Assembly (NCBI RefSeq): GCF_014268785.2
Contig: NZ_JABWRD020000001.1
Coordinates: 757,001 to 821,000 of the forward strand
Direction: 5' to 3'
Source: Pseudomonas shirazensis
GTDB taxonomy: Bacteria > Pseudomonadota > Gammaproteobacteria > Pseudomonadales > Pseudomonadaceae
DNA length: 64,000 nucleotides
The notes beneath the pieces were generated by a model. It made no database searches, was not told where the DNA came from, and worked only from the letters and a program-made list of their open reading frames with translations. Position 1 is the stretch's first letter, and every line of letters starts with the position of its first letter. The translations under genes and the position numbers were made by a program. Positions 19,546 to 27,979 of this stretch are shown one piece after another.

Positions 19546-21027
19546 TTAGCGCATCACGAAGGGGTCGGGCATGGGCGCGGTGGACAGGTTGATCCACACG
19601 GTCTTCAGCTCGGTATAGGCCAGCACCGAATCGATGCCACTTTCACGGCCGTAGCCGCTGTTCTTGAAGCCGCCGATCGGCGCCATGGCCGAGACTGCAC
19701 GGTAGGTGTTGACCCAGATGATCCCCGAGCGCACGTCACGGGCCAGCCGGTGCGCGCGGCCCAGGTCGCGGGTCCAGATACCTGCCGCCAGGCCGAACTG
19801 CGAGTCGTTGGCGATCGCCAGGGCCTCTTCTTCGGTCTTGAAACGAATGACCGCCGCGACCGGGCCGAATACTTCTTCCTGCATGATCTTCAGCGAATTG
19901 CTGTCGCACTCGAACAGGGTCGGCTCGTAGAACCAGCCATCGCCCTCGACCTCGGCACGCTTGCCACCCATGCGCAGTGTGGCCCCCTCGGCGCAGGCTG
20001 CGGCGACCAGGCCTTCGACCACTGCCAGCTGCTGTGCGGTGGCCATCGGGCCCATTTCGCTCTGCTCGTCCTGCGGATTACCGATGCGGATGCGTTTGGC
20101 CCGCTCGACCAGCCGTGCAACGAACTCGTCGTAAATTTCGTCCTGCACCAGCAGCCGCGAGCCGGCGACGCAGCTCTGCCCAGAGGCAGCATAGATGCCC
20201 GCCACTGCACCATTGATGGCGCTGTCCAGGTCGGCGTCGGCAAAGATGATGTTGGGCGATTTGCCACCCAGCTCCAGCGACAGTTTGGCGAAATTCTCGG
20301 CGCTACTGCGCACTACATGGCGGGCAGTCGCAGCTCCGCCGGTGAAGGCGATCTTGCGGATCAGCGGATGACGGGTGAGGGCAGCGCCAGTGCTTGGGCC
20401 GTAACCGGTGACTACGTTGACCACGCCAGGTGGGAAACCGGCCTCAAGGGCCAGGCGGGCCAGCTCGAGAATGGTTGCCGAAGCGTGCTCGGACGGCTTG
20501 AGGACGATAGTGTTACCCGCGGCCAGCGCCGGTGCCAGCTTGATTGCGGTCAGGTACAGCGGGCTGTTCCAGGGGATGATCCCGGCTACCACGCCCATCG
20601 GCTCATGCACGGTGTAGGCGAACAGATCAGGCTTGTCCAGCGGCAGGGTGCCGCCTTCGAGCTTGTCGGCCAGGCCCGCGGTGTAATGGAAAAACTCTGG
20701 CAGGTAACCGACCTGGCCGCGGGTTTCGCGGATCAGCTTGCCGTTGTCGCGGCTTTCCAGCTGGGCCAGGTGTTCTTTATTCTCGGCAATCAGGTCGCCA
20801 AGCCGGCGCAGCAGTTTGCCCCGCGCAGTCGCGGTGAGGCCGCGCCAGGCCTTGCTGTCGAAGGCGCGCTGGGCCGACTGCACGGCCAGTTCAACATCAG
20901 CTTCGTCGGCGTCGGGCAGTTGCGCCCAGACCTGCGCGGTGGCCGGGTCGAGGCTGTCGAAAGTCTTGCCGTTTTGGGCATCGCGCCATTGGCCATCGAT
21001 GCACATCTGGAAACGAACGAGGGTCAT
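19546..21027 (-). CDS. NAD(P)-dependent aldehyde dehydrogenase
   Basis: 493 residues, full-length ALDH superfamily member. The catalytic glutamate is in SLELGGKSPN, the catalytic cysteine in ASGQSCVAGSRLLV, and IIPWNSPLYLTAIKLAPALA marks the cofactor-binding region. It overlaps the hydrolase gene upstream by the four bases ATGA, so translation is coupled. In this island it would oxidise an aldehyde released by ring opening and hydrolysis to a carboxylic acid; a semialdehyde such as succinate semialdehyde is a reasonable guess but not shown. Confidence 0.9.
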   Translation of the reverse strand: MTLVRFQMCIDGQWRDAQNGKTFDSLDPATAQVWAQLPDADEADVELAVQSAQRAFDSKAWRGLTATARGKLLRRLGDLIAENKEHLAQLESRDNGKLIRETRGQVGYLPEFFHYTAGLADKLEGGTLPLDKPDLFAYTVHEPMGVVAGIIPWNSPLYLTAIKLAPALAAGNTIVLKPSEHASATILELARLALEAGFPPGVVNVVTGYGPSTGAALTRHPLIRKIAFTGGAATARHVVRSSAENFAKLSLELGGKSPNIIFADADLDSAINGAVAGIYAASGQSCVAGSRLLVQDEIYDEFVARLVERAKRIRIGNPQDEQSEMGPMATAQQLAVVEGLVAAACAEGATLRMGGKRAEVEGDGWFYEPTLFECDSNSLKIMQEEVFGPVAAVIRFKTEEEALAIANDSQFGLAAGIWTRDLGRAHRLARDVRSGIIWVNTYRAVSAMAPIGGFKNSGYGRESGIDSVLAYTELKTVWINLSTAPMPDPFVMR

Positions 21028-21857
21028 GCAACTATCCCCTTGGCGGATTCGGTGAGGGTGCGCGCTTGACTGAGGAAGTCCAGCAGCATCTTGTTGACTT
21101 CACGCGGCGCTTCTACTGCCATCATATGCCGTTGTTCGGCGAGGACCACGCAATGTGCTCCGGGGATGCGTGCGGCGAGCTGGCGGGTCATGGCCGGAGT
21201 GGAGCCGGAGTCGAGTTCGCCGGTGGCGATCAGGGTTGGTGCCTGAATGCTGCCCAGATCGCTTTCGCGGTACATGTCCTGGGTGGCGAACAGCGAATAG
21301 GTAGTGTGGTAGCCCTGCGGGTCATTGCTGGCCAGGATCTGCTTGATCGCGGCGACCTGAGCCGGGTTGGCGGCCTTGTACTCGCGGCTGAACCAGCGCT
21401 CCAGGGCGGCGTCGACGTTGGCGTCCGGGCCCAGTTCGGCCGCTTGTGCCGCGCGGGCGATGACCCCGGCGCTCTGCTCGGGCGAGCGGTTGAACACGCT
21501 GTTGAGCACCACCAAGGCCGTCAACCGCTGCGGATAATTCAGGGCAAAGGCCCGTGCCACCAAACCGCCCATCGAGAAGCCGATAACCGTGGCCTGGGCG
21601 ATCTGCAGATGGTCGAGCAGCTCGGCCAGTTGCGCGGCGTAGCCCTCAAGTGGGGTATCGGCGGCAGGCAACTGGCTCTGGCCGTGGCCGAGCATGTCGT
21701 AGGCTATGACCTTGTAGTCAGTGGCGAGGCCGACGATCTGGCCGCCCCACATTTCCTTGTTCAGGCCGACGCCGTGGATCAGTACCACAGGCTGGCCTTG
21801 GCCAGTCACCAGGTAGCTGGTGCCGGCGGGTGTGCGTTCAGCAACAGGCTGAATCAT
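21024..21857 (-). CDS. Alpha/beta-hydrolase (RutD/PcaD-like)
   Basis: 277-residue alpha/beta-fold hydrolase. The oxyanion region is VVLIHGVGLNKEMW, the nucleophile serine is in GFSMGG (about residue 97), the acid is probably the aspartate in GELDSGST and the catalytic histidine lies in EQRHMMAVE. The overall pattern resembles RutD and 3-oxoadipate enol-lactonase. As the second gene of the operon after the AA_synth gene it probably cleaves an amide, carbamate or ester intermediate. It overlaps the ALDH start by 4 nt. Confidence 0.87.
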   Translation of the reverse strand: MIQPVAERTPAGTSYLVTGQGQPVVLIHGVGLNKEMWGGQIVGLATDYKVIAYDMLGHGQSQLPAADTPLEGYAAQLAELLDHLQIAQATVIGFSMGGLVARAFALNYPQRLTALVVLNSVFNRSPEQSAGVIARAAQAAELGPDANVDAALERWFSREYKAANPAQVAAIKQILASNDPQGYHTTYSLFATQDMYRESDLGSIQAPTLIATGELDSGSTPAMTRQLAARIPGAHCVVLAEQRHMMAVEAPREVNKMLLDFLSQARTLTESAKGIVA

Positions 21858-21921
21858 CGAGGGCGCTCCTTGAGCGTGAGGCGTGGCGCTGTGCGCACGC
21901 CCCGGCCCGTTGATCTAATTG

Positions 21922-22512
21922 TTATTGAGCTTTTTCGGCTGCCAGTTCTTCGAGGTCGATGTAGCGGTTGCCGATGCGCGGGTGCAGGCGGCCGCCGTCA
22001 GCGGCGCCCAGTACCACCACGATCTCGTCGGCACGTGGTGCATCTTCGATCTGCATTTCCAGGGTGATGTAGTGCGAACGCAGGCCTTCGTCATCCTTCT
22101 GCATCATAGGGATCTGGATCGAGGTGCCTGGGCCGCCACGCTTGTTGGTGAAGCTCAGGTAGCTCTTGGCTTGCACCGCTTCGCGGTAATGGTTGCCAAA
22201 GCGCAGGGTGTGGATCACCGCCGAGGCGTGTTCGATCTCGCCATCAGCACCGACGACCGCCGCTTTGCCGTAGGCCTCGATCTTGTCCGCGCCGCCGATC
22301 GCAGCAATCAGACGCTCGACCATCAACGCGCCGAGGTCAGAGCAATTGGCACGGATTTCCGGTTTCAGATCATCAACGAAACCGCGACCCGCCCATGGGT
22401 TCTTGATCACCACAGCCAGGCCGACCATGGTCACCGGTTTGTCGGTGGCCTTGCCGCCTTCGATGCGGGTTTCTTCGGAGTAGGTGACGATCTTGCGGAT
22501 TTCGAAACTCAT
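21922..22512 (-). CDS. Amino acid synthesis (AA_synth, DUF1185) family protein
   Basis: 196 residues belonging to the AA_synth family, recognised by IRKIVTYSEETRIEGG near the start, the central NPWAGRGFVDDLKPEI, and GAADGGRLHPRIGNRYIDL at the end. The family name is historical and no biochemical reaction is firmly assigned that I know of. It is the first gene of the operon running down to the GntR gene, directly behind a promoter with a TGGTATACCA operator. Its position between the monooxygenase and the hydrolase suggests that it acts on the ring-opened or hydroxylated intermediate. Confidence 0.82.
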   Translation of the reverse strand: MSFEIRKIVTYSEETRIEGGKATDKPVTMVGLAVVIKNPWAGRGFVDDLKPEIRANCSDLGALMVERLIAAIGGADKIEAYGKAAVVGADGEIEHASAVIHTLRFGNHYREAVQAKSYLSFTNKRGGPGTSIQIPMMQKDDEGLRSHYITLEMQIEDAPRADEIVVVLGAADGGRLHPRIGNRYIDLEELAAEKAQ

Positions 22513-22550
22513 GGATGGCTCCTGTCAAAGATATCTGGTCTTGTTGTCTG

Positions 22551-22578
22551 ATGGTATACCATAATATTTGTTCTGCAA
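22551..22578 (-). promoter_or_regulatory. Promoter and GntR-type operator of the AA_synth operon
   Basis: On the minus strand TTGCAG (-35) and TACCAT (-10) are 16 nt apart. The perfect palindrome TGGTATACCA at 22552-22561 overlaps the -10, 39 nt before the AA_synth start codon. The same arrangement, with the same 16-nt spacing, recurs at 24419-24446. Confidence 0.72.
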
Positions 22579-22659
22579 TAGCTTGATTGAAATTTCTCCG
22601 GCGAGAAGACGAAAGGCCGCTCAATCCAGCTATACAGGGGCCGCCGGCAGATCATCGAC

Positions 22660-22706
22660 AAAAAAATGCCCGCTCACGCGGGCGATCAAGCCCGCAGGAG
22701 CGGGCT
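22660..22706 (-). terminator. Terminator of the monooxygenase operon
   Basis: Read on the minus strand, GCCCGC-GTGA-GCGGGC (22668-22683) is followed at once by ATTTTTTT, a standard intrinsic terminator 54 nt after the monooxygenase stop. A second stem, AGCCCGC-TCCT-GCGGGCT (22689-22706), lies just before it. Together they separate the monooxygenase/flavin reductase operon from the AA_synth operon, which therefore depends on its own promoter. Confidence 0.85.
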
Positions 22707-22736
22707 GTTCCCGCAATGAATTCAGGTAATGGGAAT

Positions 22737-23780
22737 TCAGATGAAAGCCGGCACGACTTCCTTGATGAACAGCTCCAGCGACTTCTTCTTTTCGGCATGC
22801 GGCAAGCTGTTGTCACACCAGAAGCTGAACTCGTCGACGCCGAGCTCCTGGTAGTACTTGATTCGCGCAATGATTTCTTCGGGCGTGCCGATCATGGTGT
22901 TCTTGCGAATGTTGTCCAGCTCGAAGGCGGGCACTTCGGCAAACTTCGACTCCGGGCTCGGCTCGAGGAAGCCATTGACCGGAACGGTCTTGTTGCCGAA
23001 CCAGGCATCGAAGGTGCGGTAGAAGCGCGCAATCGCCTTGGCGCCGATCTTCCAGCCATCTGGTTCGGCAGCGCTGTGCACGTGGGTGTGGCGCAGCACC
23101 ATCAGTTGCGGGCGCGGTACCTCTGGGTTGTTGTCGAGTGCGGCCTGGAATTTGTTTTTCAGGTCGAGCACTTCTTCGTCACCCTTCATCAACGGGGTGA
23201 CCATCACGTTGCAGCCGTTCTTCACGGCAAAGTTGTGCGAGTCTGGGTCACGTGCGGCAATCCACATCGGCGGCATGCCGCTTTGGACTGGCTTGGGTAC
23301 GCTGGTCGAAGTAGGAAATTTGTACACCTCGCCTTCGAAGGCGTAATCGCCTTTCCACAATTCGCGGACCGCCGGGACCATCTCACGCAGGGCCTTGCCA
23401 CCTTCGGTAGCAGGCATGCCATTGGCCATGCGGTCGAATTCGAATTGGTAGGCGCCGCGGGCCAGGCCGACTTCCATTCGCCCGTTGCTGATCACGTCGA
23501 GCAGGGCGCATTCGCCGGCTACCCGGATCGGGTTCCAAAACGGCGCGATGATGGTGCCGGCGCCCAGGCGAATCTTCTCGGTGCGTGCGGCCAGGTAGGC
23601 CAGCAGCGGCATCGGGCTGGGCGAAATGGTGTATTCCATGGCGTGGTGTTCGCCGATCCACACGGTGCTGAAACCGCCGTCCTCGGCCATCAGGGTCAGT
23701 TCGGTGAGGTCTTCGAACAACTGGCGGTGGCTGACCTGTTCATCCCAACGTTCCATGTGCACGAACAACGAAAATTTCAT
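22737..23780 (-). CDS. LLM-class flavin-dependent monooxygenase
   Basis: 347-residue bacterial-luciferase-like oxygenase. The TIM-barrel markers are the N-terminal MKFSLFVHMERWDEQ, GFSTVWIGEHHAMEY (the EHH element typical of luciferase-like enzymes), LISNGRMEVGLARG-type flavin region (here DVISNGRMEVGLARGAYQ) and MPPMWIAARD. It needs reduced flavin, which the reductase encoded 97 nt upstream (23877-24362) can provide. In this context it is the probable ring-opening or hydroxylating enzyme of the island. RutA and the pyridine monooxygenase of Arthrobacter are precedents for such chemistry, but the substrate here is unknown. Confidence 0.88.
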   Translation of the reverse strand: MKFSLFVHMERWDEQVSHRQLFEDLTELTLMAEDGGFSTVWIGEHHAMEYTISPSPMPLLAYLAARTEKIRLGAGTIIAPFWNPIRVAGECALLDVISNGRMEVGLARGAYQFEFDRMANGMPATEGGKALREMVPAVRELWKGDYAFEGEVYKFPTSTSVPKPVQSGMPPMWIAARDPDSHNFAVKNGCNVMVTPLMKGDEEVLDLKNKFQAALDNNPEVPRPQLMVLRHTHVHSAAEPDGWKIGAKAIARFYRTFDAWFGNKTVPVNGFLEPSPESKFAEVPAFELDNIRKNTMIGTPEEIIARIKYYQELGVDEFSFWCDNSLPHAEKKKSLELFIKEVVPAFI

Positions 23781-23876
23781 GGGGCATTCCTCAACGCTTG
23801 AATGTCGCGCCTGGCAGGGCAGGCGTCAGTGATCACAACGGACGCGCCTGGCATCCGTAGACAGAATAGGCAGTGC

Positions 23877-24362
23877 TCAGGCGAAGGCAGGCAGGCTGGC
23901 CATCTTGCCGCGGCAGTAGATCATCGGCTGTGGCGCTTGCTCAGGGACGATCAGGTTCTGCACCTTGCCGACCATGATGGCGTGGTCGCCACCTTCATAT
24001 TCACGCCACAGTTCGCACTCGATGATTGCGGTGGCGTTGGCCAGCAGGGGGTTGCCCAGCTCGCTCAAAGTCCACTCGATGCCAGCGGCCTTGTCCTTGC
24101 CCTTTTTCGCGAAGGCGTAAGCCTCGGCTTGCTGCTCGCCGGAGAGCAGGTGAATGGCAAAGCGCTTTTTGGCGATCAGGACAGGGTAGGAGTCGGAGCT
24201 GTAATTAGGGCAGAACAGCACCAGCGGCGGCTCCATCGACAGCGAGGAAAAGGCGCTGGCGGTAAGGCCGACGATCTGGCCGTCGTCATCCAGGGTGGTG
24301 ATGACGGTAACGCCGGACGGGAAGGAGCCCAGGACGTTCTTGTAGACGGTTGCGTCGATCAT
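23877..24362 (-). CDS. Flavin reductase family protein, copy 2
   Basis: 161 residues, the same length as and about 70% identical by eye to the reductase at 19046-19531, sharing GSFPSGVTV, TASAFS, FCPNYSSDSYP, KGKDKA and IECELWREY. It is the promoter-proximal gene of the operon with the luciferase-like oxygenase and so is the clearest reductase partner for it. The start at 24362 (MIDATVYKNVLG) matches its paralogue; the open frame upstream crosses the operator. The promoter and a TGGTATACC operator lie 57-84 nt upstream. Confidence 0.88.
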   Translation of the reverse strand: MIDATVYKNVLGSFPSGVTVITTLDDDGQIVGLTASAFSSLSMEPPLVLFCPNYSSDSYPVLIAKKRFAIHLLSGEQQAEAYAFAKKGKDKAAGIEWTLSELGNPLLANATAIIECELWREYEGGDHAIMVGKVQNLIVPEQAPQPMIYCRGKMASLPAFA

Positions 24363-24418
24363 GAAGTGATCCTCTTCGCAGGGGAGCGGTGGTCCGCTTT
24401 TTATCGTTGATGTGTCTG

Positions 24419-24446
24419 ATGGTATACCGTAATACTCGTTTTGCAA
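24419..24446 (-). promoter_or_regulatory. Promoter and GntR-type operator of the flavin reductase/monooxygenase operon
   Basis: On the minus strand TTGCAA (24446-24441) and TACCAT (24424-24419) are 16 nt apart, and the palindromic core GGTATACC at 24421-24428 overlaps the -10. One outer base differs from the perfect site at 22552-22561 (the minus strand reads CGGTATACCA). Confidence 0.7.
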
Positions 24447-24579
24447 GCGCTAATTACGCATCTGAAAAAAACACGATGAAAGGCGACAACCCTTTGAATA
24501 CGCGGTCTTGCAGCCAATTTAGATTGGCCTGGAAGGTTGCTGAACCGGATCAGTTACTGCTTTTTAGGGCGGCGCAGTG

Positions 24580-24607
24580 TTGTCAAAAGCTTGGAATACC
24601 ATAATAT
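24580..24607 (+). promoter_or_regulatory. Promoter and GntR-type operator of the NCS1 permease
   Basis: TTGTCA (24580-24585) and TAATAT (24602-24607) are 16 nt apart and resemble a strong sigma-70 promoter. The spacer ends with TGGAATACCA at 24592-24601, one base off the palindrome TGGTATACCA found upstream of the two enzyme operons. It is 73 nt before the permease start. This would place transport under the same regulator. The rest of the 318-nt gap between the reductase and permease genes holds nothing else I can identify. Confidence 0.7.
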
Positions 24608-24679
24608 GGTCCGCAGCTGAGAGGCCGCCATGAGCGGTTTCCTACAACGATAAAAACGACCCTTTCGAGCTGAATTCCT

Positions 24680-26083
24680 ATGTCCCAATCGTCGTCGCAG
24701 CACCAGTTTGTCGAGAATCACACGGTCGATTACGTTCCACCAGCAGAGCGCCACGGGAAGGCGCGCGACCTGTTCACCCTCTGGTTCAGCACCAACATCG
24801 CGCCGCTGCCCATCGTCACCGGCGCCATGGTGGTCCAGGTTTTTCATCTGAATCTGCTGTGGGGGTTGATTGCCATCGCTCTAGGGCACTTGCTCGGCGG
24901 GGTGGTTATTGCCCTGGCCTCGGCGCAGGGGCCGCAACTGGGCATTCCGCAAATGGTCCAGAGCCGTGGCCAGTTCGGCCGCTATGGCGCTCTGCTGATC
25001 GTGTTCTTCACCGCGCTTATCTATGTTGGCTTCTTCATCTCCAACATCGTGCTGGCCGGCAAATCGATCCATGGCATTGCCCCCAGCGTACCGATGCCGA
25101 CGGCAATCGTGATCGGCGCCCTCAGCGCGACGGCGATCGGCGTGATCGGCTACCGCTTCATTCATAGCCTCAACCGCATCGGCACCTGGGTGATGGGTTC
25201 GGCGCTGCTGGCCGGTTTCATCATGATGTTCGTCCAGGACCTGCCCGCCGACTTCTTCAGCCGCGGCAGCTTCAACTTGTCCGGCTTCATCGCCACTGTT
25301 TCGCTGGGCACCATCTGGCAGATCAGTTTCTCGCCCTACACCTCTGATTACTCGCGCTATCTGCCGCGCGAAATCGGCATCGCCAAGCCGTTCTGGGCGA
25401 CCTATTTCGGTGCCACCCTGGGGACCATCCTGTGCTTCAGTTTTGGCGCGATTGCGGTGCTGTGCGTGCCGGAAGGCACTGATGCCATGGCGGCGGTGGA
25501 ACAAGCCACTGGCTGGTTGGGGCCGATCCTGATGGTGCTGTTCCTGCTCAATATCATCAGCCACAACGCCCTCAATCTGTACGGCGCGGTGCTGTCGATC
25601 GTGACCGCGATTCAGACCTTCGCGGCGCAGTGGACTCCCAGCATCAAGGTGCGGGTGATCCTCGCTACAGTGATTCTGCTCGGTTGTGGGATGGTTGCGC
25701 TGAACGCGTCGGCTGACTTCATCGGCCAATTCATCGGGTTGATCCTGGCACTGCTGCTGGTGCTGGTGCCGTGGGCATCGATCAACCTCATCGATTTCTA
25801 CCTGATCAAAAAAGGCGTGTACGACATCGCCTCGATATTCAGTGCGGATGGCGGCATCTACGGGCGCTTCAATCACCACGCGATCATTGCCTACGCCTGC
25901 GGCATTCTGGTGCAGCTGCCGTTTGCCAATACTGCGCTGTATGTCGGGCCGTACTCGAATCTGGTCGAGGGCGCAGATTTGTCGTGGTTGTTTGGCTTGT
26001 TGGTGACCTGCCCGCTGTATTACTGCCTGGCCACACGTGGCCAGACCCAGCGGGCTGGCAAGCCGCTACGCATCAATCCCTGA
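24680..26083 (+). CDS. NCS1-family permease (purine/cytosine permease type)
   Basis: 467 residues with about 12 membrane segments. Family marks include RARDLFTLWF-like KARDLFTLWFSTNIAPLP near residue 33, GPQLGIPQMVQSRGQFG, and SPYTSDYSRYLP in the middle. NCS1 carriers import nucleobases, hydantoins, allantoin, thiamine precursors and related N-heterocycles by cation symport. Divergent from the flavin reductase gene and carrying the same operator type, it is the likely uptake system for the substrate of this island. The permease is the best clue that the substrate is a small nitrogen-containing ring. Confidence 0.88.
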   Translation: MSQSSSQHQFVENHTVDYVPPAERHGKARDLFTLWFSTNIAPLPIVTGAMVVQVFHLNLLWGLIAIALGHLLGGVVIALASAQGPQLGIPQMVQSRGQFGRYGALLIVFFTALIYVGFFISNIVLAGKSIHGIAPSVPMPTAIVIGALSATAIGVIGYRFIHSLNRIGTWVMGSALLAGFIMMFVQDLPADFFSRGSFNLSGFIATVSLGTIWQISFSPYTSDYSRYLPREIGIAKPFWATYFGATLGTILCFSFGAIAVLCVPEGTDAMAAVEQATGWLGPILMVLFLLNIISHNALNLYGAVLSIVTAIQTFAAQWTPSIKVRVILATVILLGCGMVALNASADFIGQFIGLILALLLVLVPWASINLIDFYLIKKGVYDIASIFSADGGIYGRFNHHAIIAYACGILVQLPFANTALYVGPYSNLVEGADLSWLFGLLVTCPLYYCLATRGQTQRAGKPLRINP

Positions 26084-26091
26084 TAGACAAC

Positions 26092-26112
26092 GGGGGCTGC
26101 CCGGCAGCCCCC
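26092..26112. terminator. Bidirectional terminator between permease and chemoreceptor genes
   Basis: GGGGGCTG-CCCGG-CAGCCCCC is a perfect 8-bp stem with five-base loop, located 9 nt after the permease stop and 9 nt beyond the end of the convergent chemoreceptor gene. TTGTGC follows on the plus strand; T-runs are short on both sides. Confidence 0.7.
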
Positions 26113-26120
26113 TTGTGCTG

Positions 26121-27746
26121 TCAAAGCTTGAACTGCGCCACCATCCCGTTCAGGTCCACTGCCAGGCGCGACAGATCCTGCGCCGCAGCGCTGGTCTGGT
26201 TGGCGCCCGCCGAGGTCTGCATCGACAGATCGCGGATGTTGACCAAGTTGCGGTCCACCTCTCGCGCCACCTGCGCCTGTTCTTCGGAAGCGCTGGCGAT
26301 GACCAGGTTGCGCTGGTTGATCGAGGCAATCGCTTCAGCAATTACCTCCAACGCTTCGCCGGCTGACTGGGCCACTTCCAAGGTGCCGTTGGCGCGGCTG
26401 CGGCTGCTGTGCATGGCTGTCACGGCGCGTTCGGTGCCGTTCTGGATACCGGCAATCATCTGTTCGATTTCAGCGGTGGACTCCTGAGTGCGGTGGGCGA
26501 GGGCGCGCACCTCGTCGGCGACCACGGCAAAACCGCGGCCAGCTTCGCCAGCGCGGGCGGCTTCGATTGCCGCATTGAGGGCCAGCAGGTTGGTCTGCCC
26601 GGCGATGGCGCCGATCACGTCCAGCACGCGGCTGATTTCGTTGGCACTGGTGGCCAGTTGTTCGATTTCAGTTGAAGTGCCGCTGACGTCGTCGACCAGA
26701 TGCTGGATCGAGCTGAGTGCCTGATTGACCTGATCGCGACCGTCACGGGTGCTCTGGTCGGCGCCTTTGGAGGCATCGGCAGTGGTCACGGCGTTGTTGG
26801 CGACTTCTTCGACGGCGGCAGTCATCTGGTTGACCGCAGTGGCTGCCTGGTCAATTTCGGCACTTTGCTGATGCAGGCCGCGGCTGGTGTCTTCGGTCAC
26901 GCTGTGCAGCTCTTCGGAGGCCGAGGCCAACTGGTCGGATGAGGCAGAGATCTTGCGCAGGGTATCGCGCAGGCTGCTCTGCATCCGCGCCAGGGCAGCG
27001 AGCAGCAGGGCTGGCTCGTCCTGGCCTTGTACACGGATGTCCTGGGTAAGATCGTTGGTGGCGACGCGTTCTGCCACTGCGACGGCATCAGCCAAGGGCA
27101 CGACGATGCTGCGGGTGAGCAGGATCGCGATGGCCACCAGTGCACCGAGGATGATCAACAGCGACACGACGATCACCGAAAACGCCTCGTCGGCCACATC
27201 GCTGCTGCGCTGGGAGGCCGCTTCGGCGCCATTGCTGTTGTAATCGAGCAGAGCGCCCAAGGCTTTCATCATCACATCGGCGGACTGCGCCATGGCGCCA
27301 GTCAATAAAGCATTGGCCTCGTCAGCCTTGCCAGCCACTATCAAGCCGAGTACCTGCTTCTGCTGATCCAGATACTGGCGTTCGGCGGCGGTGAAGGTAT
27401 TGAACAGGGCGCGATCATCAGCAGCGACGATGGTTGCTTCATAGGCCTTGATACCGCTGGCCAGCTGCTGGTTGATGCTGTCGATCAGGGCCATGCTGCT
27501 TTGGCGGGCACTTGCCTGTGTTTCCAGTGCGGTGCGCAAGGTAATGGCGCGGGCGCGGCCCAGATTGGTGCCGACGTCGCTCAAGGCAACCATGGCCGGG
27601 ATCCAGGTATTGCGGATCTCATCGGTAGACCTGTCCATCTGGCGGGTTTCGTACAGTGAGAGTAAGCCCATGACCAATACCAGCACGCCCAGCAGGGTAA
27701 ACACACTGGCGGCGCGAGTGCCGATCTTCATATTCCGTAATTGCAT
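26121..27746 (-). CDS. Methyl-accepting chemotaxis protein with four-helix-bundle sensor
   Basis: 541 residues: TM1 (about 13-32), a periplasmic four-helix-bundle ligand domain (about 35-190), TM2 (about 190-212), HAMP (about 212-265) and a long cytoplasmic signalling coiled coil with the conserved hairpin tip [20 protein letters not shown] near 385. AAGGAGCTTCCC is a strong ribosome site. The ligand cannot be told from the sequence. It lies next to the permease of the catabolic island but converges with it and shows no shared operator, so a role in taxis to that substrate is only a possibility. Confidence 0.92.
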   Translation of the reverse strand: MQLRNMKIGTRAASVFTLLGVLVLVMGLLSLYETRQMDRSTDEIRNTWIPAMVALSDVGTNLGRARAITLRTALETQASARQSSMALIDSINQQLASGIKAYEATIVAADDRALFNTFTAAERQYLDQQKQVLGLIVAGKADEANALLTGAMAQSADVMMKALGALLDYNSNGAEAASQRSSDVADEAFSVIVVSLLIILGALVAIAILLTRSIVVPLADAVAVAERVATNDLTQDIRVQGQDEPALLLAALARMQSSLRDTLRKISASSDQLASASEELHSVTEDTSRGLHQQSAEIDQAATAVNQMTAAVEEVANNAVTTADASKGADQSTRDGRDQVNQALSSIQHLVDDVSGTSTEIEQLATSANEISRVLDVIGAIAGQTNLLALNAAIEAARAGEAGRGFAVVADEVRALAHRTQESTAEIEQMIAGIQNGTERAVTAMHSSRSRANGTLEVAQSAGEALEVIAEAIASINQRNLVIASASEEQAQVAREVDRNLVNIRDLSMQTSAGANQTSAAAQDLSRLAVDLNGMVAQFKL

Positions 27747-27935
27747 GGGAAGCTCCTTGACGATGGCTGGCAGGCGTCAAGAGCTGGTTCGGCGAAGCCG
27801 CGTCACCTGATAGGCGCCGGGCTCTCGATGCGCTGCGAAAGGGTGAGGTTGTTCCTCGATCGTGCTGATTGTTTTTTTCGATGATGCCACAGTGCCACTA
27901 TTATTGACCAGTCATTCAATGTAACTACAACTTAC

Positions 27936-27966
27936 GACAGTTCCGTCATTTTCTGACGAAACTGTC
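27936..27966. repeat. 13-bp inverted repeat between the NDH and chemoreceptor genes
   Basis: GACAGTTCCGTCA and TGACGAAACTGTC pair with a single mismatch across a five-base TTTTC loop, just beyond the stop of the NDH-like gene and about 190 nt before the chemoreceptor start. On the minus strand no T-run follows, so it is an imperfect terminator candidate for the dehydrogenase gene or a protein-binding site. The rest of the 233-nt gap shows nothing further. Confidence 0.5.
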
Positions 27967-27979
27967 AGTTTTAATGCGC

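Noticed and set aside
19750..21069. 439-codon open frame opposite the aldehyde dehydrogenase
   Set aside because: Shadow of the ALDH gene, which has all catalytic motifs. The antisense protein has no recognisable domain.
22587..23801. 404-codon open frame opposite the monooxygenase
   Set aside because: Shadow of the luciferase-like gene, and it would run through the intrinsic terminator and into the operator region.
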